From JBEIQE01 sp040376705 (lineage in GTDB: Bacteria; Pseudomonadota; Alphaproteobacteria; UBA2400), in assembly GCA_040376705.1 (NCBI GenBank), contig JBEIQE010000001.1, positions 1 through 64,000 on the forward strand: a stretch of DNA of 64,000 nucleotides. The letters run 5' to 3'. The notes under the pieces are model-generated. The model was not told where the DNA came from. It saw nothing but the letters and a program-made list of their open reading frames with translations, and ran no database searches. Positions 41,098 to 48,257 of this stretch are shown here, piece after piece (within the stretch, counting starts at the first letter, position 1; each line of letters begins with the position of its first letter). Made by a program: the position numbers and the translations under genes.

Positions 41098-42771
41098 CTA
41101 CTGGAGCAGACGCAGGAGCTGCTGCGGCATCTGGTTGGCCTGCGAAAGCATGGCAACCGAAGCCTGCATCAGGGTCTGCGACCGGGTGAACGCTGTCATT
41201 TCCATCGCCATATCTACGTCGCGGAATGTACCACGAGCAGCAGTTACGTTCTCAACGGTGGTTGAGATGGTCGACTGGATGTACTCGAAGCGGCTCTGCA
41301 GGGCACCGATCGAGGCTTGCGCCGTGTTCACGGTGTTGATTGCAGAGTCGAGACGGGCTGAGGTAGCAGCAGCTGAGGTTGCGTCAGCAATGCTCAGACC
41401 TTCAAGGCCGAGAGCGGTAGCTGTTGCAGCGCCAAAGTTGATGCTGGCCTGATCAGTTGCCTTATCCGACACCTGGAAGCTCAGCGAGATACCGCCACCT
41501 TCACCAATCTTGATGAGGTGAGTAGCTGTTGAGCTGGTGCCACGATCGAAAGCGTTAGCACCAGTATCGGCCAGATCGAGATAGACCTGCAGACCGTTAC
41601 CGAAGGTAACAATACCCACAGCACCAGCCGAACCTTCCGAACCAACGATTTGGATGTCTTGCTGATTAACCGTGTAGGTGTTTGCACCATCGGTCAGTTC
41701 GAAGAAACCAGTACCGCGGCGTTCGTCACCGGTATCGGTGAAACCGGTTGCGCCCGTAACAGTTTCATCACCGGTTGAAACATACTGGAAGCGGTAGGTA
41801 CCAGCAGCTGTACCAGCACCGGCAACCACCGGAACTGTCACACCATTCTGGTCCACACCAACTGTGCCGCCGTCAGCTGTAAAGCCGTTGTCGTTGGTAG
41901 CTGGGTCAGCGTTGATGGCGGTGTATGTAGCACCAGCCAGAACGATGCGCAGACCATCTTCAACGTTGGCACGAACTTCTTCTGTGTAGGTGCCGTCCAC
42001 AAAGGCGGTACCTGCACCAACTTCGAAGGCGATCGTGTTAGCTGAGTTTGATGTACTGGTGAGACGCAGGATTTCGGTAGCAGCGTTGTTGGAGTTGTCA
42101 ATCTGACCAACAAACGTCTGGTTGCCAACCTGCAGCGATACCTTGAACGAAGTGCCGGAAATTTCAACATTTACGTTCGATACAGCACCATTAACAAAAC
42201 CGGTGTTTACACCAGCTTCGATATCGGCCTGAGCGAAGTAATCGTTGGTACCAGCCGTCAGACCAAGGGTTGAGTTGGTCAGATCGCTTACGTTTGATGT
42301 ACTGTCGGTTACGTCGGCAGCAAGAGTACCTGTGTTAAGATAAGCACCACCACCACCGTTCAGCAGGTTTACCGAACCGAAACGGGTCTGGTTAGCTGTG
42401 TTGGTGATCTGGGTACGGAGGTTGGCAAATTCTTCCTGAGCATACAGACGCTCAGTGGTACCCAGCGTACCGTTGATAACCTGGGTCGACAGTACTTTCA
42501 TACGGGCGAGCATGTTACCAATGTTATCGTAGGCACCATTAGCAACCTGCAGAAGCGATGAGCCCTGCGAAGCGTTACGGCCAGCCTGCTCAAGCGACAC
42601 GATGTCCGCACGCAGCTTGTTGCTGATTGCGAGCGAAGAGGCGTCGTCTGAAGGCTTAACAATACGGGTACCAGACGACATCTTTGCGATGGAGCCTGAT
42701 GCCGCGTCACTATTTACTGAGAGGTTACGCTGGGCTGTAAGCGCAGCGGTATTGGTATTAACGGACAGCAT
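41098..42771 (-). CDS. Flagellin 1
   Basis: 557 residues. Conserved D0/D1 N-terminus (MLSVNTNTAALTAQRNLSVN, then SGTRIVKPSDDASSLAISNK) and C-terminus (MEMTAFTRSQTLMQASVAML, then SQANQMPQQLLRLLQ) frame a Thr/Gly/Asn-rich central domain that forms the filament surface. It resembles flagellin 2 in the middle (VSTGDETV, ERRGTGFFELTDG, then GEGGGISLSFQV), so the two are paralogues. No FliW/FliS gene sits beside it. Upstream (42772-43121) there is no perfect sigma-54 site, unlike flagellin 2. AAAGGAAAA is the ribosome site. Confidence 0.95.
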   Translation of the reverse strand: MLSVNTNTAALTAQRNLSVNSDAASGSIAKMSSGTRIVKPSDDASSLAISNKLRADIVSLEQAGRNASQGSSLLQVANGAYDNIGNMLARMKVLSTQVINGTLGTTERLYAQEEFANLRTQITNTANQTRFGSVNLLNGGGGAYLNTGTLAADVTDSTSNVSDLTNSTLGLTAGTNDYFAQADIEAGVNTGFVNGAVSNVNVEISGTSFKVSLQVGNQTFVGQIDNSNNAATEILRLTSTSNSANTIAFEVGAGTAFVDGTYTEEVRANVEDGLRIVLAGATYTAINADPATNDNGFTADGGTVGVDQNGVTVPVVAGAGTAAGTYRFQYVSTGDETVTGATGFTDTGDERRGTGFFELTDGANTYTVNQQDIQIVGSEGSAGAVGIVTFGNGLQVYLDLADTGANAFDRGTSSTATHLIKIGEGGGISLSFQVSDKATDQASINFGAATATALGLEGLSIADATSAAATSARLDSAINTVNTAQASIGALQSRFEYIQSTISTTVENVTAARGTFRDVDMAMEMTAFTRSQTLMQASVAMLSQANQMPQQLLRLLQ

Positions 42772-42800
42772 AGCTGTTTTCCTTTCGCTACTTGCGTTAG

Positions 42801-42837
42801 ACGGCGCCTAATTGGTGCCGTTGCATCTTCCTGATGC
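42801..42837 (-). promoter_or_regulatory. Leader hairpins and weak sigma-54 candidate of flagellin 1
   Basis: In the 350-bp gap 42772-43121, a GG...GC pair with the correct 12-bp spacing occurs on the minus strand (CGGCACC-AATT-AGGC, 42806-42820), but -12 is poor. The same bases form a hairpin (ACGGCGCC / GGTGCCGT), followed by GCATC/GATGC (42823-42837). No upstream dyad like those of the other promoters was found. The remainder of the gap is AT-rich, with no recognised site. Confidence 0.3.
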
Positions 42838-43121
42838 GTGCCGAAGAGGGTGGCCCCTATACTCCAACATAGTCACGCTACATCAGTTCGGGTTACCTAA
42901 CAATTAACATCCTGCATTATTTTTATGCGGTCGAATCGTAAGGCACCTTGAAAGCCATTGATTCGGCTAGACAAAACTATCAAAAATCATGTTAACCTTT
43001 ATTAAATATAAAAAAGACATAGCATCAAGGCTTAAGCAGGTGAGGGGGAGCAGCGAAGGTGGTTTTTGCCAAAGCTGCGGCACTCGCGTACGATATATAA
43101 AGTCTTCAAAGAGGAAGTTTC

Positions 43122-44153
43122 ATGCGCGCAGTAACGGCTGGCTGGCTGGAAAACCGGGATCTCGACATCGCTTTTATTGGGGGGTGTTTACTGCTGGCCA
43201 GTCTCACAGTGGGTATTGTGCTGGTACGGCCGGAATTATTCATGCCGCTCATGCTCATCGATATCTGGCTGCTGGGGTACCACCACGTTATTTCCACCTA
43301 TACCAAAATGGCGGGCACGGCGCAGGACCGCAAGAATAACGTGACCCTCATATGGGTATGGCTGCCGCTGATGGTCGGCTTAACGCTGGCCTTGGGCCTT
43401 ACCTATGGCACCATTGTGGTCGTTACCGTTTATTTCTTCTGGCAGTGGTTCCATTACGTGCGCCAGAGCTGGGGCATTGCGCAGCGCTATCGCCGCAAAG
43501 CTGGCGGCATGGCGTGGGATAATGAGCGCCTGTCCGAGATCACGCTGTGGTCCATCCCCATTTGGGGCGTGCTCAACCGCTGCTACCAGCAGTCCGATGT
43601 ATTTCTGTTCCTGCCCGTATGGTTGCCGCCGGTGCCGCTTTTCGTTGTGCAAATTGCGGGCGCAATCAGCATCGCTCTAGTCTCATGGTGGGTGGTCACG
43701 CGCCTGCGGGCCTGGCAGCGCGGCGAGCTGGCGCTTGGCCATACGCTGTTCATGGTTACGCATATGGGTGTGTTCCTGTGCGGTTATGTGCTGGTTGATG
43801 ATATCAACACCGGCTGGCTGATGGCCAATGTCTGGCATAACAGCCAGTACATCTTCTTTGTCTGGCTGCATAACCGCCAGCGCTTTGCGGGTGGCGTGAG
43901 TGCAGAAGCGCCGGGCCTCTCGTGGCTCTCGCAGCCCGGTCCCATGCGCGCATTCGCATATTTTACCGTATGTGTTGGCTTATCCTCCATCGCTTATGTG
44001 GCGTTACATGCAATCGGGGCCGAGCTTAATCAGGTGACGCAGACAAGCGCTGTTTCATTTGTAGTGATCTTCTCCATGGCCATCAACTTCCATCACTATG
44101 TGGTCGATGGCATTATCTGGAAGCGCCGCCGCGAGGCCGCTCTTGCCAAGTAG
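43122..44153 (+). CDS. Polytopic membrane protein, His-rich, unknown function
   Basis: 343 residues with about eight hydrophobic segments. Histidine/aromatic motifs lie at membrane edges: YHHVISTY, WFHYVRQSWG, HTLFMVTHMG, WHNSQYIFFVWLH and a C-terminal NFHHYVVDGIIWKRRRE. The last motif resembles an F-HY-x-D-x-x-IWK ending I associate with a group of bacterial membrane proteins of unknown role. Clustered His could bind metal, heme or diiron. GAGGAAG precedes the ATG. It is followed 3 bp later by a GT-C-like gene, and the pair sits between two flagellin genes on the opposite strand. Confidence 0.6.
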   Translation: MRAVTAGWLENRDLDIAFIGGCLLLASLTVGIVLVRPELFMPLMLIDIWLLGYHHVISTYTKMAGTAQDRKNNVTLIWVWLPLMVGLTLALGLTYGTIVVVTVYFFWQWFHYVRQSWGIAQRYRRKAGGMAWDNERLSEITLWSIPIWGVLNRCYQQSDVFLFLPVWLPPVPLFVVQIAGAISIALVSWWVVTRLRAWQRGELALGHTLFMVTHMGVFLCGYVLVDDINTGWLMANVWHNSQYIFFVWLHNRQRFAGGVSAEAPGLSWLSQPGPMRAFAYFTVCVGLSSIAYVALHAIGAELNQVTQTSAVSFVVIFSMAINFHHYVVDGIIWKRRREAALAK

Positions 44154-44156
44154 TTC

Positions 44157-45578
44157 ATGAATACACGGCTTCAGGCTCTGGCTGCGGCAGGCATCGCCTT
44201 GGCGGCTGCCATCTGGTTTGCCTGTGTCGCCAGAATATACTTCATGCATGACGACCATATGTATGTGGTCACCGCTAGTCTTATCGGTCAGTACGCGCTT
44301 TATACCGATCTGGTATTCCTGCAAATGCCGCTGGTGGCTTATGTCTTTGCCGCACTGCTCAAACTGTTTAGCAGTTATGAGGCGCTGGTGCTCTTTAACA
44401 TCATCGTCACGCTGGCAGCTTGCGCTGTAGCCCTGCGCAGCCTTAATAGCCGGGCACCATGGGTGTTGCTGCTCACATGGCTGGCGCTTATGGGCAGCTA
44501 TGCGGTTATTACGGTGGCGGGTACCACCTCAAACCACGCGTTGCAGCTGCTGTTCTGTGCGGGCCTGATGGCGGTTATCTTCAGTGGCCCGGCCAGCGCC
44601 AAACGCGCTGTGCTGGCGGGCGTGCTTTATAGTCTGATGGTACAGGCAAAGCTCAACAGCCTGCCGTTTGCGTTGCCATTGGCACTGTGGCTGTGGCAGT
44701 CAGGCGCGTTCTGGCGGCATGGCTTCAGGGCGGCTGCAGCTGGTTTGGTTATGGCCATTCCCTCGCTGTGGCTACTGGCACAAAATCCAGCCGCCTTCTG
44801 GTATGCCAATATCACGGCGCCGCTGCTGAACAACGTCTTGCGGCAGGTGAGCAGCCTTGGCGATGTCATGACCATGCTGCTGCGCCAGTTCAACATGCCC
44901 ACAGTGGGGGCGTTGCTGCTGGTGGTGGCCATGGCGCTGCTCGGGGGGCAGCCTGCCGCTATGGGTAAGCGCACAGGTTTGTGGGTTACGTTTATTACGG
45001 CAGCGCTGGTGGCAGCACTCTTGCCGGGCAAGGTTTTTGATAATCACCTCGCCATGTTCATGCTGGCTGTATGCAGTGCTGCGGGCAGCCTGTTGATGGC
45101 GCTGCACGCGCGCATGCCAGAGCAGGATCAGCGCCGTTTCACGCTGATCTGCCTGTTGCCATTGGCGCTGCTGGGAGCTGGTTTGCTTGGTTTTTCAGGC
45201 CTGTTGCGGCAGGAGCCTGATAAGGCGACCATCATGAGCCGAGTTGCGGCTGATTATCAGCAGGCTCTCAGCCAGCAGCCGACCTGTGCGCAGCAGGTGT
45301 TCAGCACCTCTGCCATTCCGCTCATTGGCGGAGCCTTAAAGCTGCATCCGGCCAGTGCATCAGGCCCGTTCATCATCCGCATCACGCCCAATGAAGTGAT
45401 TGCACAGTTGATGCAAAGCCGCAGCGCGCTGGTGGTCGGCTATCATGCCGATACGCCGTATGAGCAGCAGCTGGTGCACACAGCACAGGCTACTGGTTAT
45501 ACTAGCCACGCCATGGGCACCTATACCTTCATTCAGCGCACAGCTACATGGGCGCTGTTACTGCCGCCTTGTAACTAA
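44157..45578 (+). CDS. GT-C-fold membrane glycosyltransferase-like protein
   Basis: 473 residues with about ten or more hydrophobic helices. The first periplasmic loop carries MHDDHMYVVTASLIGQY, the DD/DE position expected for lipid-sugar-dependent GT-C enzymes (GT39/ArnT-like), followed by LQMPLVAYVFAALLKLF. Such enzymes transfer sugars from polyprenyl-phosphate to proteins or lipid A on the periplasmic side. The C-terminal roughly 100 residues form a soluble domain. It is coupled to the upstream membrane gene. Lying between flagellin genes suggests, but does not show, a link to glycosylation. Confidence 0.6.
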   Translation: MNTRLQALAAAGIALAAAIWFACVARIYFMHDDHMYVVTASLIGQYALYTDLVFLQMPLVAYVFAALLKLFSSYEALVLFNIIVTLAACAVALRSLNSRAPWVLLLTWLALMGSYAVITVAGTTSNHALQLLFCAGLMAVIFSGPASAKRAVLAGVLYSLMVQAKLNSLPFALPLALWLWQSGAFWRHGFRAAAAGLVMAIPSLWLLAQNPAAFWYANITAPLLNNVLRQVSSLGDVMTMLLRQFNMPTVGALLLVVAMALLGGQPAAMGKRTGLWVTFITAALVAALLPGKVFDNHLAMFMLAVCSAAGSLLMALHARMPEQDQRRFTLICLLPLALLGAGLLGFSGLLRQEPDKATIMSRVAADYQQALSQQPTCAQQVFSTSAIPLIGGALKLHPASASGPFIIRITPNEVIAQLMQSRSALVVGYHADTPYEQQLVHTAQATGYTSHAMGTYTFIQRTATWALLLPPCN

Positions 45579-45593
45579 TAGCCGGAATCAGAA

Positions 45594-45625
45594 GCCCTGA
45601 CTGGCGCGGGGGCTCCAGTCAGGGC
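45594..45625 (+). terminator. Terminator after the GT-C gene
   Basis: GCCCTGACTGG (45594-45604) pairs perfectly with CCAGTCAGGGC (45615-45625), then ATTCTT. The following bases 45634-45700 are extremely GC-rich (about 80%) with repeated GCGCGC blocks, the 3' flank of flagellin 2. Confidence 0.65.
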
Positions 45626-45706
45626 ATTCTTGCGGGGTGGCCGGAGTGCGGGGAGGGTAGGTGACGCGCGCCGGCCACGCGCGCCACCCGGGGGACGCCT
45701 ACTCCA

Positions 45707-47383
45707 TTACTGGAGGAGACGAAGCAGTTCCTGTGGCATCTGGTTAGCCTGTGAAAGCATCGCTACCGAAGCCTGCATCAGGGTTTGTGACTTGGTGAAC
45801 TCGGTCATTTCAGAAGCCATGTCCACATCGCGGAAGGTACCGCGGGCAGCGGATACGTTTTCTACGGTTGTAGCCAGGGTTGACTGAATGAACTCGAAGC
45901 GGCTCATGATCGCACCGATAGACGCAGTCGCGGTGTTGACTGTGTTAATCGCCGCATCAATACGCGTACTGGCTACGGTGGCCGAAGCTTCGTCTGCCAC
46001 GCTCAGGCCTTCAAGACCCAGCGCTGCAGCGGTAGCTGCGGTGAAACCGATGCTGACCTGATCGCTCGACTGCTCGGCAATCTGGAAGTTCAGCGTAACG
46101 CCGCCACCTTCACCAATATCAAAGCGGTAAGGGGCAACCGAGCTGGTACCGCGGTCAAACGTTGCAGCGCCGCCGGTGTCGTCCATGTTCACATAAACCT
46201 GCAGGCCGTTGCCGAAGGTAACCACGCCGAATGAACCAGCCGAACCTTCTGAACCTGTGATCTGCAGATTGTTGATATCAACAACCCATTCTTCGGCACC
46301 GTTGGTGAGGCGGAAGAAACCTGTACCGCGGCGGTCATCGAGGGCAGCTACGAAACCAACTGCATCCGAGACGGTTTCATCACCGGTCGACACATATTCG
46401 AACGAGAAGGTGCCCGGCTTGGTGCCTGAACCGGCAACGATGGGAACCTGAATACCATTAACCGTGGGGCCAACTGGCGAGGCGATACCGGTAAAACCGT
46501 TATCAACCGCAGTGGCATCCGGGTTGGTGGTGGTGTAGGTCGAGCCCGAGAGCAGGGTACGGAAGTTCTCTTCCAGCAGGCGGCGGGTGTTTTCCGTCGT
46601 CAGGTTGGGAATGTTGTTGGCAACTGAGAACTGTACCGAGTTGGCAGGATTGGCCGTGCTCACGAGGGTGAGAACCGAACCAGCTGTTGCATTGGCCGTA
46701 TCGATACGGCCCTGGAACACCTGATTGCCAATCTGCATCTGTACCTGCAGGGCCGAGCCGCTACGGCTTACAACAATACCATCGACCTGACCGTGTACAA
46801 AGCCGGTGTTAACTGAAGCTGCAACCGAAGTGGCGTTGAAAAAGTTGTTCGCGTTGGCGCCAGCAGTACGCAGACCTAAATCACCGTTGGTCAGATCGCT
46901 GATGTTGGAGGTTGTGCCAGCAACACCGGCAGGAACAGTACCGGCCTGCAGGTAGTTACCACCACCACCGGTTAGCAGGGCCACACCGGCAAAGCGGGTC
47001 TGGGTTGCTGTGTTGGTGATCTGGGTACGCAGGTTGTCGAATTCTTCCTGGGCATACAGACGCTCGGTGGTGCCGAGGGTACCGTTGATGACCTGGGCGG
47101 TCAGCTGCTTCATACGGGTGAGCATGTCACCGATACGGTCGTAGGCACCGCCAGCAACCTGCAGAAGCGAAGCGCCCTGCGAGGCGTTGCGGCCAGCCTG
47201 CTCGAGCGACACAATGTCGGCACGCAGCTTATTGGAAATAGCGAGCGAAGCAGCATCGTCCGACGGCTTCACAATACGTGAGCCCGACGACATCTTGGCG
47301 ATGGAGCCGCTGGCTTCATCGGCAGCCTTGCTCAGGTTGCGTTGTGCGGTCAGGGCCGCGGTATTGGTGGTGACGGAAAGCAT
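45707..47383 (-). CDS. Flagellin 2
   Basis: 558 residues, a paralogue of flagellin 1 with near-identical ends (MLSVTTNTAALTAQRNLSKA and LSQANQMPQELLRLLQ) and a divergent Asn/Thr/Gly-rich surface region. It has the same VSTGDETVSD and DDRRGTGFFRL landmarks. Filament subunit secreted by the flagellar export apparatus. A strong ribosome site GAGGAGTG lies upstream; a perfect sigma-54 element lies 84-98 bp before the ATG and a GC-N7-GC dyad 52 bp beyond that, so its control differs from flagellin 1. Confidence 0.95.
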   Translation of the reverse strand: MLSVTTNTAALTAQRNLSKAADEASGSIAKMSSGSRIVKPSDDAASLAISNKLRADIVSLEQAGRNASQGASLLQVAGGAYDRIGDMLTRMKQLTAQVINGTLGTTERLYAQEEFDNLRTQITNTATQTRFAGVALLTGGGGNYLQAGTVPAGVAGTTSNISDLTNGDLGLRTAGANANNFFNATSVAASVNTGFVHGQVDGIVVSRSGSALQVQMQIGNQVFQGRIDTANATAGSVLTLVSTANPANSVQFSVANNIPNLTTENTRRLLEENFRTLLSGSTYTTTNPDATAVDNGFTGIASPVGPTVNGIQVPIVAGSGTKPGTFSFEYVSTGDETVSDAVGFVAALDDRRGTGFFRLTNGAEEWVVDINNLQITGSEGSAGSFGVVTFGNGLQVYVNMDDTGGAATFDRGTSSVAPYRFDIGEGGGVTLNFQIAEQSSDQVSIGFTAATAAALGLEGLSVADEASATVASTRIDAAINTVNTATASIGAIMSRFEFIQSTLATTVENVSAARGTFRDVDMASEMTEFTKSQTLMQASVAMLSQANQMPQELLRLLQ

Positions 47384-47466
47384 CGCTCACTCCTCTTCAT
47401 GTCTGGTCTGATGTTCCGGGCCGGAACACGAGGTACCTGTTTCTTCAGGCATCCGCAGTGATATGA

Positions 47467-47481
47467 GCAAGCGCCGTGCCA
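47467..47481 (-). promoter_or_regulatory. Sigma-54 promoter of flagellin 2
   Basis: Minus-strand TGGCACG-GCGC-TTGC, a full consensus -24/-12 element, followed by T. Transcript leader about 70 nt. Confidence 0.85.
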
Positions 47482-47533
47482 AACTGGATTTGTAATTAAT
47501 TTCAATGCTTTATATTATAGTGTGGTGCTGAGC

Positions 47534-47546
47534 AGCAAAAATTGCC
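47534..47546 (-). promoter_or_regulatory. GC-N7-GC dyad upstream of flagellin 2 promoter
   Basis: AGC-AAAAATT-GCC, 52 bp upstream of the -24 element. Same architecture and distance as at flgI and flgF; candidate enhancer for a FlbD-type sigma-54 activator. Confidence 0.5.
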
Positions 47547-47629
47547 CCCATAGGTACAACCAATTCCGGAATCATTTGCCCAAAGAATTTGCCCAAACGC
47601 TAGGCAGAATAAGGACAGAAAAATGCGCA

Positions 47630-47660
47630 AACAAAAACCCCGCCGGTCAGGGCGGGGTTT
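47630..47660 (-). terminator. Rho-independent terminator after fliW
   Basis: AAACCCCGCC (47635-47644) pairs with GGCGGGGTTT (47651-47660), loop GGTCAG, and TTTTTGTTTG follows on the minus strand. It lies 23 bp after the fliW stop and closes the flgI-flgJ-flgN-flgK-fliW unit. Confidence 0.85.
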
Positions 47661-47683
47661 GTGCTGTTGGTTGGCTTATCAGC

Positions 47684-48220
47684 TTACAGCTGATGGCGGA
47701 TCGGATAACGCGGGTTGCTCAGCACAACCTGCCAAGCCATGCGGCGGCTGGAGTCGACGAACACCGGAGCGCGCAGGTTAGCGGTAATCACGCTCTGGCC
47801 GTTGTCTTCCTGGCGCACCGTGAGAATGCACAGGATCGCGCCGTCTTCCGGCTTGATTCCGAGGGTCTCGAAAGTGCCGGAGATATCTTTTTCCTCGATC
47901 AGCGGGTTATGCAGGTCGAGTGCAAAGCAGGGGAAAGATGTGTTGGCATCTTCAAGGCTCTGCAGCAGCACGAGGTTGGTGCTGTTCTGCGCGGGCAGCT
48001 TGGCCAGACCGAACTTGGTGAGGTTGGGGAAGCCCAGGATCGAACGCTGCATGGTCATGACCTGCTCATGCGCAAAGGTCAGCTCGCCATAGCGGCTTTC
48101 AACGAGGTAGGCTTCGGGTTCGGCTTCACTGCTGCTCATGCCGCCCATTGTGGACGCTGTTTCAGACATAGTCAAACCCACATCGGACATTTCAACTTGG
48201 GCAAGGGCTTCATTCAACAT
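47684..48220 (-). CDS. fliW: Flagellar assembly factor FliW
   Basis: 178 residues from ATG 48220, with GGAGAAGAAA upstream. The FliW core is clear: SRYGELTF, GFPNLTKFGL, LCILTVRQED, then ANLRAPVFVDSSRRMAWQVV and the ending LSNPRYPIRHQL. FliW binds flagellin and, in other bacteria, CsrA, and so couples secretion to translation. About 40 residues precede the core (Met/Ser/Glu-rich), longer than typical. No csrA gene was found in this window. It is the last gene of the flgI-flgK unit, 37 bp after flgK. Confidence 0.87.
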   Translation of the reverse strand: MLNEALAQVEMSDVGLTMSETASTMGGMSSSEAEPEAYLVESRYGELTFAHEQVMTMQRSILGFPNLTKFGLAKLPAQNSTNLVLLQSLEDANTSFPCFALDLHNPLIEEKDISGTFETLGIKPEDGAILCILTVRQEDNGQSVITANLRAPVFVDSSRRMAWQVVLSNPRYPIRHQL

Positions 48221-48257
48221 TTTCTTCTCCTTCTGCTTCATAATTAGTGGTTATTCA

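Noticed and set aside
42840..42860. GTGCC at 42840 as flagellin 1 -24 element
   Set aside because: No GC at the correct 12-bp offset downstream on the minus strand; only the weaker 42806-42820 candidate fits.
42992..43005. TTAA-N6-TTAA resembling a CtrA box upstream of the membrane gene at 43122
   Set aside because: The spacer is six, not seven; CtrA requires half-sites one helical turn apart and the region is AT-rich.
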